Assembly (NCBI RefSeq): GCF_042657385.1
Contig: NZ_JBHSLA010000003.1
Location: forward strand, 186,001 to 250,000
DNA length: 64,000 bases
From: Algorimicrobium hallyeonense
Lineage (GTDB): Bacteria > Bacteroidota > Bacteroidia > Flavobacteriales > Flavobacteriaceae
Direction: 5' to 3'
Shown in pieces: positions 44,832 through 53,791 of the stretch. The notes beneath the pieces are model-generated. The model searched no databases and was not told where the DNA came from. It was given only the letters and a program-made list of their open reading frames with translations. Position 1 is the first letter of the stretch; each line of letters begins with the position of its first letter. Both the position numbers and the translations under genes were made by a program.

Positions 44832-45710
44832 ATGGCTTCAGGATTTTTTGCCTTACTTGATGATATTGGTGCACTCATGGATGATGTGGCGGTTTTAAGC
44901 AAAGTAACCACCAAGAAAACAGCCGGAATTTTAGGTGATGATTTGGCTGTAAATGCCGAAAAAGCGTCTGGGTTTGTATCCTCAAGAGAAATCCCCGTTT
45001 TATGGGCCATTACCAAAGGTTCCTTTATTAATAAATTGATTATTCTACCGATAGCCTTTTTATTGAGCGCTTTTTTTCCAGCCGCTGTAACGGTTATTTT
45101 AGTTTTAGGAGGGGTTTATTTGGCTTTTGAAGGTGCCGAAAAAATTTATGAATATGTAGTACCTCATAAACATGCTGAAGGTTCTACGCCTGATGTTGCC
45201 GTAGTACTAACCGAAGAAGAGGTTCTTGAATTAGAGAAAACAAAGGTGAAATCTGCTATTATAACGGATTTTATTCTATCGGTTGAAATTGTGATTATTG
45301 CTTTGGGTGCCGTGATGGGACAGACGTTATTACTTCAAATTATTGTTGTGACTATAGTCGCTATTATTGCTACAGTTGGTGTTTATGGTATTGTAGCTTT
45401 AATTGTTAGAATGGACGATTTTGGTTTAAAACTTATAGAAAATAGTGATGGAACGGGGTTTGGGTACCGATTTGGAACGCTGTTGGTTGGTGCTTTGCCT
45501 TATGTTATTAAAAGTTTATCAGTCATTGGAACTATTGCTTTGCTACTTGTTTCGGGCGGTATTTTCGCCCATAATTTAGATTTCTTTCATCACGTATTAG
45601 CATCTTGGCCCGGGCTTATTAGAGAGTTTCTAATTGGTTTGGTTATTGGGCTTTTGGCCGTTGTTGTTTTTAAAGTGGTGCTTTGGGTTATTGGGATGGT
45701 GAGAGGATAG
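44832..45710 (+). CDS. DUF808/YedI-family membrane protein
   Basis: Protein of 292 residues. It begins MASGFFALLDDIGALMDDVAV, then STKVTTKKTAGILGDDLAVN-like sequence (LSKVTTKKTAGILGDDLAVN), the highly conserved start of DUF808. Several transmembrane segments are at about 70-90, 135-190 and 230-285. The function of this widespread inner-membrane family is not known. It may be co-transcribed with the phosphatidyltransferase gene (32-base gap). Confidence 0.88.
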   Translation: MASGFFALLDDIGALMDDVAVLSKVTTKKTAGILGDDLAVNAEKASGFVSSREIPVLWAITKGSFINKLIILPIAFLLSAFFPAAVTVILVLGGVYLAFEGAEKIYEYVVPHKHAEGSTPDVAVVLTEEEVLELEKTKVKSAIITDFILSVEIVIIALGAVMGQTLLLQIIVVTIVAIIATVGVYGIVALIVRMDDFGLKLIENSDGTGFGYRFGTLLVGALPYVIKSLSVIGTIALLLVSGGIFAHNLDFFHHVLASWPGLIREFLIGLVIGLLAVVVFKVVLWVIGMVRG

Positions 45711-45937
45711 ACAGGATGTGGCGTTGTTTTCTGCTTAACGGCAGACAGGGTTGTGGCGTTGAATAGTTTTCTTGCAGGATCTCAAATAGGCAGAGGTGCC
45801 AAGGTGACAAGTGGCAGAGGTGCTATGATTTTGGAATAGGTGTATGATATAAATTTAAACTACTTATGTGAAAATGAGATTCTTCGGTCGTACCTTCCTC
45901 TGAATGACAGTGGTCATTTTGTTTTAAAAACCAACAT
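45711..45937. other. Spacer with a solo R1 arm
   Basis: A degenerate cggcagacagg element (about 45738) and one R1 arm of 34 bases at 45876-45909 (gagattcttcggtcg ... tctgaatgaca) are present. The arm equals the reverse complement of a left arm and has no partner nearby. Confidence 0.75.
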
Positions 45938-46678
45938 CTACTCTCTAATTTTCTTTTTACGGAGTTCGAAATTCTGTCCTAAATACACTTTACGTACCAT
46001 TTCATCACTAGCCAATTCTTCAGGTTCGCCTGCTTTTAGAATACTACCTTCAAACATGAGATAGGTTCTATCTGTAATGGCTAATGTTTCCTGTACGTTG
46101 TGATCGGTAATTAAGATACCAATATTCTTTTTAGTTAATTGTGCCACAATACGCTGAATATCTTCAACGGCTACGGGATCTACTCCTGCAAAGGGCTCAT
46201 CTAGAAGAATAAAATTAGGATCGGTTGCTAGGGCACGTGCAATTTCTGTACGACGACGCTCACCACCTGATAATAAATCGCCTCGACTTTTTCGAATATG
46301 TCCCAAGCTAAATTCATCAATAAGCGATTCCATTTTATGTACTTGTTCTTTCTTGCTTAATTTGGTGAGTTGTAAAACGCTTAAAATATTATCTTCAATA
46401 CTTAATTTTCTGAAAACGGAGGCTTCTTGCGCCAAATAACCAATACCATTTTGCGCCCTTTTATACATAGGGAATTTGGTAATATTGGTGTTTTCTAAAA
46501 AAATGTTGCCGCCATTAGGTTTAATAAGACCTACAATCATATAAAACGAGGTCGTTTTACCAGCACCATTAGGTCCTAAAAGACCAACAATTTCTCCTTG
46601 GTTAACTTCTAAAGATACATCTTTAACGACTTTCCGGCCGCTGTAGGATTTCATTAAATGTTCTGCTCTTAGTTTCAT
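45938..46678 (-). CDS. lptB: LPS export ABC transporter ATPase LptB
   Basis: ATPase of 246 residues. Walker A GPNGAGKT (35-42), NIFLENTNITKFPMYKRAQN and GIGYLAQEASVFRKL (Q-loop) follow; the signature is LSGGERRR (about 138-145), and Walker B is FILLDEPFAGVDP. The YLAQEASVFRKLSIEDNI block is the LptB hallmark. It powers LptBFG, which extracts LPS from the inner membrane; partner genes lptFG are not in the window. It is monocistronic as far as seen. Confidence 0.93.
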   Translation of the reverse strand: MKLRAEHLMKSYSGRKVVKDVSLEVNQGEIVGLLGPNGAGKTTSFYMIVGLIKPNGGNIFLENTNITKFPMYKRAQNGIGYLAQEASVFRKLSIEDNILSVLQLTKLSKKEQVHKMESLIDEFSLGHIRKSRGDLLSGGERRRTEIARALATDPNFILLDEPFAGVDPVAVEDIQRIVAQLTKKNIGILITDHNVQETLAITDRTYLMFEGSILKAGEPEELASDEMVRKVYLGQNFELRKKKIRE

Positions 46679-46751
46679 AGGCTTATACTCTGGGCTAAAA
46701 TAGTAAAATCATGGCGACAATTTTATGTTTCTAATTGAATTTAAATAAAGT

Positions 46752-47134
46752 TTAACGCCTTTTCGGTTTAAAATTTTCCTGTTTCTTGTTAAAAGTAACA
46801 TGACGTTTTGATTTAGTTTCAATTGCCACAAACATATATATCGACTTCGAATTTAAATTTTCTTTTTTGCATTGCCCAAAAAAGAAACAAAAAAGTCTAG
46901 GCTTACGAATCTTTATCTAAATTTTTCATTCAACAACTAAATTTTAGGAACTCGCTAACAAAATTTTTCTCGATTTTAAAAAATTGATTGCTCAAACAGC
47001 CTAAAATTTCACGTTGTTATTATGTCAAATTTCACGATAAATTTTCGATAGGCCGATTTAGAGTTTAAAGAAAGATAATATCATGTTTAACTATTGTGAC
47101 TTTAATAAAACGAATGCAATCCATTTAAAGAAAG
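46752..47134. repeat. 383-bp tandem repeat, copy 1
   Basis: Begins tttaacgccttttcggttt. It contains the head motif gcattgcccaaaaaagaaac and the tail motif gataggccgatttagag. It differs from copy 2 by a handful of bases. Confidence 0.95.
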
Positions 47135-47518
47135 TTTAACGCCTTTTCGGTTTAAAATTTTCCTGTTGCTTGTTAAAAGTAACAGGACGTTTTGATTTAG
47201 TTTCAATTGCCACAAACACATATATCGACTTCGAATTTAAATTTTCTTTTTTGCATTGCCCAAAAAAGAAACAAAAAAGTCTAGGCTTACGAATCTTTAT
47301 CTAAATTTTTCATTCAACAACTAAATTTTAGGAACTCGCTAACAAAATTTTGCTCGATTTTAAAAAATTGATTGCTCAAACAGCCTAAAATTTCACGTTG
47401 TTATTATGTCAAATTTCACGATAAATTTTCGATAGGCCGATTTAGAGTTTAAAGAAAGATAATATCATGTTTAACTATTATGACTTTAATAAAACGAATG
47501 CAATCCATTTAAAGAAAG
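47135..47518. repeat. 383-bp tandem repeat, copy 2
   Basis: Head-to-tail with copy 1 (384 bases). A 20-base start of a third copy at 47519-47538 (tttaacgccttttcggttta) lies right after the tatC stop, which suggests that the repeat entered at or arose from this junction. Confidence 0.95.
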
Positions 47519-47542
47519 TTTAACGCCTTTTCGGTTTACAAT

Positions 47543-48376
47543 TTATTTCTTCTTTAAATCTTTTTTAGCTTGTCTGGCTTGATTTCTAACCACTATTTTG
47601 GAAATATAAATACTAATTTGGTATAATAGCAAAATAGGAATAGCCACAATAACTTGACTCGCAATATCCGGAGGGGTAATAATGGCCGAAATAATTAAGA
47701 CAATTACCAAGGCAAACTTGCGGTATTTTTTTAGAATTTGCGGCGTTACAAGTCCAATTTTAGTTAAAAAATAAATCACAATAGGGAGTTCAAACACGAG
47801 TCCGGAGGCTAGGGATGACGATCGTACTAAAGCAATATATGAGCTCAAATCTATTTCATTTGAAATTTCACTACTCACCGTATAGGTTCCTAAAAAATTA
47901 ATAGATAAGGGTGTAACAATATAGTAACCAAATAGGACGCCAATAAAAAACAGGATTGAGGTAACGATAATAAAACCGCGTGAATGTTTACGTTCATTTG
48001 GGTTTAGCCCTGGGCTAATAAATTTCCAGAATTGGTATACCACATAGGGAAATGCTATAATTAATCCGGCATAAATAGAGGTCCAGATGTGTGCAGAAAA
48101 TTGGCCTGCCATGGTTCTGTTTTGAATACGGAATGGAAACTCTTCAAGGCAAAAGGTGGTTTCAATGCCTATAAATTGAGATGCTTTACACAGCCACTGA
48201 TAGGTGGGGAAGCTCATTCTTTTTGGGCCGAAAATAATGGTTTCAAAAATGAAGTCGGATAATAAAAAAGCGAAAGATCCTGCTATTAAAATAGCAAATG
48301 TTGCACGAATTAAATGCCATCTTAAATCTTCCAGATGGTCCAAAAAGGACATCTCATTGATACTCTTTTTTGCCAT
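47543..48376 (-). CDS. tatC: Twin-arginine translocase subunit TatC
   Basis: Inner-membrane protein of 277 residues with six transmembrane helices. It begins MAKKSINEMSFLDHLEDLRW, the conserved TatC start (SFLDHLEDLRWHL). FPYVVYQFWKFISPGLNPNE (about 112-131) is the periplasmic/cytoplasmic loop signature, and the final helices are VIVLIISAIITPPD and later. It binds the twin-arginine signal. Its start overlaps the stop of the KdsD-type gene (TAATG), so they form an operon. A long insert around residues 55-85 is common in this phylum. Confidence 0.93.
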   Translation of the reverse strand: MAKKSINEMSFLDHLEDLRWHLIRATFAILIAGSFAFLLSDFIFETIIFGPKRMSFPTYQWLCKASQFIGIETTFCLEEFPFRIQNRTMAGQFSAHIWTSIYAGLIIAFPYVVYQFWKFISPGLNPNERKHSRGFIIVTSILFFIGVLFGYYIVTPLSINFLGTYTVSSEISNEIDLSSYIALVRSSSLASGLVFELPIVIYFLTKIGLVTPQILKKYRKFALVIVLIISAIITPPDIASQVIVAIPILLLYQISIYISKIVVRNQARQAKKDLKKK

Positions 48377-49341
48377 TATATAATGCCTTCTTTTATTAAG
48401 TCATGAATATGAACGATGCCCGCATATTGGCCATTTTTTTCAACTAATAATTGGGTAATACCATAGGATTCCATCAATTCTTTGGCATCCACAGCCATGG
48501 CATTTGCATCAATACTTTTTGGGTTTGGACCCATAATATCTTTAGCGGTTAAATTGCTAAAGTCGTTGGATTTTGTCAGCATGCGCCTTAAATCGCCATC
48601 GGTAATAATACCCACAACTTTATGGTTGTCTACAACGGCTGTAACACCTAACATTTTTTCAGAAATTTCAATAATAACCTCCTTAATATTGGTGTTTGGG
48701 TTTACTTGTGGTTTTTCATTTACGTCGCTCATATCGCTTACCCGTAAATACAATTTTTTACCCAATGCACCACCGGGATGGTATTTGGCAAAATCGTTGC
48801 TGGTAAATCCGCGAAGTTCTAATAAGCAAACCGCCAAAGCATCACCCATAACCAATTGTGCCGTGGTACTTGTTGTTGGTGCTAAATTATTAGGGCAAGC
48901 TTCTTTTTCTACAAAGGTATTGAGTAGGAAGTCCGAGTTTTTTGCTAGGAACGAATCGCGATTACCTGTAATGGCAATCATTTTATTTTTTGCACGTCTA
49001 ATAAATGGTACCAGCACCTTAATTTCTGGTGTATTTCCGCTTTTTGAAATACAAATAACCACATCGTCTTCAAGAATTAAACCTAAATCGCCATGAATGG
49101 CATCGGCTGCATGCATAAAAACGGCAGGTGTTCCAGTTGAGTTTAACGTGGCTACAATTTTAGTCGCAATTATAGCACTTTTACCAATACCGGTAATAAT
49201 AACACGGCCTTTAGAATTAAATATACAGGTAACAGCATCCGAAAAATCGGTATCTATTAAGGAAGACAGGTTAGCAATGGCCTGACTTTCCATGTTAATA
49301 GTCTGTTTGGCAGTGTCTAAGATGGTATTTTGAGTTTTCAA
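48376..49341 (-). CDS. kdsD: D-arabinose 5-phosphate isomerase, KpsF/GutQ (KdsD) type
   Basis: Protein of 321 residues. The SIS domain (about 30-180) has VIITGIGKSAIIATKIVATLN, the FMHAADAIHGDLG segment and ISKSGNTPEI. Two CBS domains (about 200-260 and 265-321) follow, with VVGIITDGDLRRML and QYAGIVHIHDLI. The enzyme interconverts ribulose-5-P and arabinose-5-P, the first step of KDO for LPS inner core. It is upstream of and coupled with tatC. A -7 box on the minus strand lies about 95 bases before the start. Confidence 0.92.
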   Translation of the reverse strand: MKTQNTILDTAKQTINMESQAIANLSSLIDTDFSDAVTCIFNSKGRVIITGIGKSAIIATKIVATLNSTGTPAVFMHAADAIHGDLGLILEDDVVICISKSGNTPEIKVLVPFIRRAKNKMIAITGNRDSFLAKNSDFLLNTFVEKEACPNNLAPTTSTTAQLVMGDALAVCLLELRGFTSNDFAKYHPGGALGKKLYLRVSDMSDVNEKPQVNPNTNIKEVIIEISEKMLGVTAVVDNHKVVGIITDGDLRRMLTKSNDFSNLTAKDIMGPNPKSIDANAMAVDAKELMESYGITQLLVEKNGQYAGIVHIHDLIKEGII

Positions 49342-49435
49342 AATTTATTATTTTTTTGGGTTGATGCTTATAAAGATTTTATTATCTTTAAAGTTATTCA
49401 AACTAAATAATTAATTTGTTGGTTTTTGAATGTTG

Positions 49436-49443
49436 CAAAGCTA
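49436..49443 (-). promoter_or_regulatory. Candidate -7 promoter box of kdsD-tatC
   Basis: On the minus strand this reads tagctttg, an exact TAnnTTTG. No clear TTG lies at the usual distance, so only the -7 box is supported. Confidence 0.45.
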
Positions 49444-49549
49444 ACAAAAATAATTATGAGAGTTCTGTAAATGCACTCGTAATTAATTAATAGCAAAATT
49501 CAATACAGTGCGTTTTAAATGAGGGAAAATAAAATTTTAAAAACGATAC

Positions 49550-51751
49550 ATGTCTGTAAATGAAAATGACTTGCACAGCGCATTAAAAACCTATTTTGGA
49601 TTTAGTGCATTTAAAGGCTTGCAAGAACCAGTAATAAAAAGTCTTTTATCGGGAAAAGATACATTTGTAATCATGCCAACGGGTGGCGGAAAATCATTAT
49701 GTTACCAGTTACCAGCGTTGATGCAAGAGGGTACCGCCATAGTCGTGTCTCCTTTAATTGCTTTAATGAAAAATCAAGTAGATGCTATTCGTGGTGTTTC
49801 TGATCACCATGGTGTTGCCCACGTTTTAAATTCGTCTTTGAATAAAACCGAAATAAAACAAGTTAAACACGATATAACAGCCGGCATTACCAAGTTGCTA
49901 TATGTAGCACCTGAATCGCTTACTAAAGAGGAAAATGTTGAGTTTTTACGATCTGTAAAAATCTCGTTTATGGCCGTTGATGAAGCCCATTGTATTAGTG
50001 AATGGGGTCATGATTTCCGACCGGAATACCGAAATTTAAAAAGTATTATTGAACGTATAGGCGATAACATTCCAATTATTGGCTTAACGGCTACGGCCAC
50101 ACCAAAGGTTCAAGAAGATATTCTTAAAAATTTGGGAATTCATGATGCTATGACCTTTCAAGCATCCTTTAATAGACCTAATTTGTATTACGAAGTCCGC
50201 CCAAAAACCAAAAATGTGGATGCGGATATTATTCGCTTTGTCAAGAAATACGAAGGAAAGTCGGGAATTGTATATTGCTTAAGTCGCAAGCGTGTTGAAG
50301 AACTAGCCCAGACCCTGCAAGTAAATGGTATTAAAGCTGTGCCGTATCACGCGGGATTGGATGCCAAAACGCGGGCTAGCCATCAAGATATGTTTCTCAT
50401 GGAAGATGCGGATGTTGTGGTTGCAACTATTGCTTTCGGCATGGGCATTGACAAGCCGGATGTCCGTTTTGTAATACACCATGATATACCGAAGAGTATA
50501 GAAAGTTATTACCAAGAAACGGGTCGTGCTGGTCGTGATGGCGGCGAAGGCTATTGTTTAGCATTCTACGCCTATAAAGATATTGAAAAGTTAGAGAAAT
50601 TTATGTCAGGCAAGCCTGTTGCTGAGCAGGAAATAGGTCATGCCTTGCTTCAGGAAGTGGTGGCATATGCCGAAACATCTATATCCAGACGAAAATTCAT
50701 TCTTCATTATTTTGGTGAAGCATTTGATTCAGAAACTGGCGACGGTGCTGATATGGATGATAATATGCGTCATCCTAAAAAGCAGCATGAAGCCAAGAAG
50801 AATGTTGTTTTGCTGCTAGAAACCGTTTCCAAAACGAATGAAAAATATAAATCTAAAGATTTAGTACAAGTTATAATAGGTAAAGAAAATGCCTTAATTA
50901 TTTCTCATAAAACCAACGAACAGCCATTTTTTGGGCTGGGTAGTTCGGAAAGTGATAAATATTGGATGGCTTTAATACGCCAAGTATTAGTTGCTGGTTT
51001 GCTTAAAAAAGATATTGAAACCTATGGTGTTATAAAATTAACGCCAGCAGGTTTGGCGTATCTGGAAAATCCGAAGTCGTTTATGATGACGGAAGATCAC
51101 TTATTTAATGCCGAAGTAGATGACGCCATTATTACCGCCTCTAAAGGTGGTGGAGCCGTTGCCGATGTGACATTGATGAACATGCTTAAAGATTTAAGAA
51201 AACGCAATGCCAAACGTTTAGGGGTGCCGCCATTTGTTATTTTCCAAGACCCATCATTAGAAGATATGGCTTTAAAATATCCAATTTCTATTGAAGAAAT
51301 GAGCCATGTACATGGTGTAGGAGACGGGAAAGCTAAAAAGTATGGTAAAGACTTTGTGGATTTAATAACACGCTATGTGGACGAGCATGATATTGTGCGA
51401 CCGGATGATATGATTGTGAAATCGACAGGCATGAATTCGGCACTCAAGTTATACATTATTCAAAATATAGACAGAAAGCTACCGCTAGACGATATTGCTT
51501 TGGCAAAAGGGATGTCTATGAGCGAATTTATCAAGGAAATGGAGGCTATAGTTTTCTCTGGAACTAAATTGAATATTAATTATTGGATTCAGGATATTTT
51601 GGATGAAGATCAACAAGAAGAAATTCATGATTATTTCATGGAAGCCGACACGGATAAAATAGATGTTGCTATAGATGAATTTGATGGGGATTATGACGAT
51701 GAAGAATTGCGTTTATACCGTATTAAGTTTATTAGTGAGGTAGCGAATTAG
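49550..51751 (+). CDS. recQ: ATP-dependent DNA helicase RecQ
   Basis: Protein of 733 residues. Superfamily 2 helicase motifs: TGGGKS (44-49), DEAH (144-147), TATATPKVQ, QETGRAGRDG near residue 325; then an RQC winged helix and an HRDC domain (about 535-610). RecQ unwinds recombination intermediates and stalled forks. Between helicase and winged helix, the usual zinc-site cysteines are absent: the block reads TSISRRKFILHYFGEAF followed by GDGADMDDN, with Ser for the first Cys and no CxxC. As far as I recall this is common to flavobacterial RecQ. About 120 acidic residues extend the C-terminus. It is divergent from kdsD. Confidence 0.95.
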   Translation: MSVNENDLHSALKTYFGFSAFKGLQEPVIKSLLSGKDTFVIMPTGGGKSLCYQLPALMQEGTAIVVSPLIALMKNQVDAIRGVSDHHGVAHVLNSSLNKTEIKQVKHDITAGITKLLYVAPESLTKEENVEFLRSVKISFMAVDEAHCISEWGHDFRPEYRNLKSIIERIGDNIPIIGLTATATPKVQEDILKNLGIHDAMTFQASFNRPNLYYEVRPKTKNVDADIIRFVKKYEGKSGIVYCLSRKRVEELAQTLQVNGIKAVPYHAGLDAKTRASHQDMFLMEDADVVVATIAFGMGIDKPDVRFVIHHDIPKSIESYYQETGRAGRDGGEGYCLAFYAYKDIEKLEKFMSGKPVAEQEIGHALLQEVVAYAETSISRRKFILHYFGEAFDSETGDGADMDDNMRHPKKQHEAKKNVVLLLETVSKTNEKYKSKDLVQVIIGKENALIISHKTNEQPFFGLGSSESDKYWMALIRQVLVAGLLKKDIETYGVIKLTPAGLAYLENPKSFMMTEDHLFNAEVDDAIITASKGGGAVADVTLMNMLKDLRKRNAKRLGVPPFVIFQDPSLEDMALKYPISIEEMSHVHGVGDGKAKKYGKDFVDLITRYVDEHDIVRPDDMIVKSTGMNSALKLYIIQNIDRKLPLDDIALAKGMSMSEFIKEMEAIVFSGTKLNINYWIQDILDEDQQEEIHDYFMEADTDKIDVAIDEFDGDYDDEELRLYRIKFISEVAN

Positions 51752-52022
51752 ATTTTTTGATTGTTAGACTTTTAGATTTTGAGACTTTTAGTTTGGAAGC
51801 GCAGCAGCGTTTTGGACATAGACAGGTTTAAAGTTCCAAGTTTCTTCCTTCGGCAGGCAGGCAAGGGTTTCTGTGTTGGCAGTCGGGGATGGTTTAAGGA
51901 TTATATTTCAAAAGGCTCTTCATTGCTAGGTTCTTATTTTGCTTTTAGCTTCAAGTTCCACTTGGATTTCAATTTTACTTTAAGTTCAATTTCATATCTT
52001 TGCACCTCATTAAAAAAACAAT
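51752..52022. other. Spacer with a dispersed GC-rich element
   Basis: Holds ccttcggcaggcaggcaag (about 51847-51865), identical over 16 bases to the element at 2838, and the promoter of the next gene. Confidence 0.7.
51995..52002 (+). promoter_or_regulatory. -7 promoter box of the peptidyl-prolyl isomerase gene
   Basis: tatcttt g at 51995-52002 is an exact TAnnTTTG, 20 bases before the first ATG (52023). A tttta at 51973-51977 sits at the -33 distance. Confidence 0.65.
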
Positions 52023-52958
52023 ATGATGCAAGACGGATTATACGCAAAATTTCACACGAGTAAAGGCGACATTTTGGTAGCTTTAGAATATAAAAAAACA
52101 CCAGGAACCGTGGGTAACTTTGTTGCTTTGGCTGAAGGAAATTTAGAGAATTCTGCTAAAAAACAAGGCACACCTTATTATGATGGTTTAAAATTTCACC
52201 GTGTTATTCCAGATTTCATGATTCAAGGTGGTTGTCCACAAGGAACCGGAACAGGAAATCCAGGTTATAAATTTGACGATGAATTTCATCCGGATTTAAA
52301 GCATGATGCACCGGGAATTTTATCGATGGCGAATGCCGGTCCTGGAACAAATGGGAGTCAGTTTTTTATTACTCATGTTGAGACACCTTGGTTAGACGGT
52401 AATCATACCGTTTTTGGAAAGGTAGTGGAAGGACAAGATGTGGTTGATGCTATTGCGCAAAGTGATACGCTTGATACATTAGAAATTATACGTATTGGAG
52501 AAGATGCTGAAAAATTTAATGCCGTTGAAGCTTTTAGAACGTTTGAAGGTTCTCGCGAAAAGCGCTTGGCTGAAGAAAAAGCAGCAAGTGAAGCAGAATT
52601 AGATACATTAGCCGCTGGTTTTGACAAAACAGAAAGTGGTTTGCGTTACCAAATCCTTCAAAAAGGAAGCGGTGCACAAGCACAAAAAGGTCAAACGGTA
52701 TCGGTACATTATAAAGGTCAGTTGGCGGATGGAACGGTTTTCGATTCATCATACAAGCGTAAGGAACCGTTAGAATTTCAAGTTGGTGTTGGTCAGGTTA
52801 TTGCGGGTTGGGATGAAGGTATTTGCTTATTGCAAGTAGGTGATAAGGCTCGATTGGTTATTCCAAGTCATTTAGGATATGGTGCCCGTGGTGCTGGAGG
52901 TGTTATTCCAGGCGATGCCACCTTAATTTTTGATGTAGAATTGGTTAACGTTAAATAA
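52023..52958 (+). CDS. Cyclophilin-FKBP fusion peptidyl-prolyl isomerase
   Basis: Protein of 311 residues with two unrelated proline isomerase folds. Cyclophilin domain, about 1-160: FHRVIPDFMIQGG (58-70), GPGTNGSQFFIT (106-117), HTVFGKVVEG (128-137). A charged linker (about 161-200, rich in Glu and Ala) leads to an FKBP domain, about 205-311: VSVHYKGQLADGTVFDSSY (226-244), IAGWDEGICLLQVGDKARL, and GYGARGAGGVIPGDATLIF. No signal peptide, so it acts in the cytosol as a folding helper. Such dual-family immunophilins are known from Flavobacteria and a few eukaryotes. ATG 52023 or 52026 are equally possible. Confidence 0.92.
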   Translation: MMQDGLYAKFHTSKGDILVALEYKKTPGTVGNFVALAEGNLENSAKKQGTPYYDGLKFHRVIPDFMIQGGCPQGTGTGNPGYKFDDEFHPDLKHDAPGILSMANAGPGTNGSQFFITHVETPWLDGNHTVFGKVVEGQDVVDAIAQSDTLDTLEIIRIGEDAEKFNAVEAFRTFEGSREKRLAEEKAASEAELDTLAAGFDKTESGLRYQILQKGSGAQAQKGQTVSVHYKGQLADGTVFDSSYKRKEPLEFQVGVGQVIAGWDEGICLLQVGDKARLVIPSHLGYGARGAGGVIPGDATLIFDVELVNVK

Positions 52959-53005
52959 TTTTTAGAAGAAAACAGATTTACACTGTAACAAATAGTCAAA
53001 AAAAC

Positions 53006-53032
53006 GTCTCATTTTTAATGGGACTTTTTTTT
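53006..53032 (+). terminator. Terminator of the isomerase gene
   Basis: Stem gtctcat / atgggac (one G-U pair), 5-base loop, then eight T. Confidence 0.85.
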
Positions 53033-53070
53033 GCTTAAATTTTAGCAATCATCACAAAAAATATAATTTT

Positions 53071-53775
53071 ATGAAGTTAGCATATACCTATCTATCAGTT
53101 TTCATTGTTGTTTTTGTTATTAGCTGTTCAAACAGTATCCAGTATACAGATGCTATAAAGGCAGAGACTTCGGGTCGGTATTTATACCATCCCGATGCTG
53201 TTATTGACGTTTTTTATAAAAATGATCATTTGTTTTTAAATTGGCGAGGGGCCGAAATTAAACCGGTTGCCCTGGATGAATACACTTTTTTTGTACCTGA
53301 TATGTATCAGAAATTGCGATTTTTGAAACACCCAAGTACCAAAACTTCCTATTTGGCTATTATTCCAGAAAACGAGGGTGATTCTATTAGGTATGTCTAT
53401 AAAAAAGTGCCTGATACTTTTAATACGCCGTCTATGCATTTAGCAAATAAAAATTATGAAGCCGCACTTCAAGGTTTTCTAGCCATTAGAAAACAAGACT
53501 CTGTTTCGTTATTTATAAACGAGCGTGACTTTAATAGTATGGGCTATGAATTTTTGAGGGATAAAAAATATGGTGATGCCATTGCTGTTTTTAAACTGAA
53601 TACGGCGTTGCATCCTGATAGTGATAATGCTTATGATAGTTTGGCGGATGGCTATTTAACCCAAGGTGACAGCCTATTAGCATTTACGCATTATAAAAAA
53701 GCACTTGAATTAAATCCTAGTAACAAACGCGCCAAGAAATATGTTTCGGCTTATGCATTGAAAGTGACGGATTAA
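53071..53775 (+). CDS. TPR-containing lipoprotein
   Basis: Protein of 234 residues. A lipoprotein signal (VISC, Cys19) is followed by SNSIQYTDAIKAE. The middle (about 30-120) has a beta-rich pattern (YHPDAVIDVFYKNDHLFL) of unknown type. The C-terminal part (about 125-234) contains two TPR-like units: NKNYEAALQGFLAI and KKYGDAIAVFKLNTALHPDS, then YKKALELNPSNKRA. It probably sits in the periplasm on a membrane and binds a partner. It has no operon partner; the isomerase terminator lies 39 bases upstream. Confidence 0.75.
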   Translation: MKLAYTYLSVFIVVFVISCSNSIQYTDAIKAETSGRYLYHPDAVIDVFYKNDHLFLNWRGAEIKPVALDEYTFFVPDMYQKLRFLKHPSTKTSYLAIIPENEGDSIRYVYKKVPDTFNTPSMHLANKNYEAALQGFLAIRKQDSVSLFINERDFNSMGYEFLRDKKYGDAIAVFKLNTALHPDSDNAYDSLADGYLTQGDSLLAFTHYKKALELNPSNKRAKKYVSAYALKVTD

Positions 53776-53791
53776 GAATTGAAAATACGAA

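Larger units (their letters stand above)
46679..47542. other. Gene-free spacer containing a 383-bp tandem duplication
   Basis: No gene. The spacer between lptB and tatC (both minus) is made of the two copies listed separately plus 73 bases upstream of lptB. The 3' flank of tatC holds the third, partial copy start. Confidence 0.9.

Noticed and set aside
48482..49285. Long + strand open frames opposite the KdsD-type gene
   Set aside because: They are antisense shadows of a clearly recognised SIS-CBS gene.
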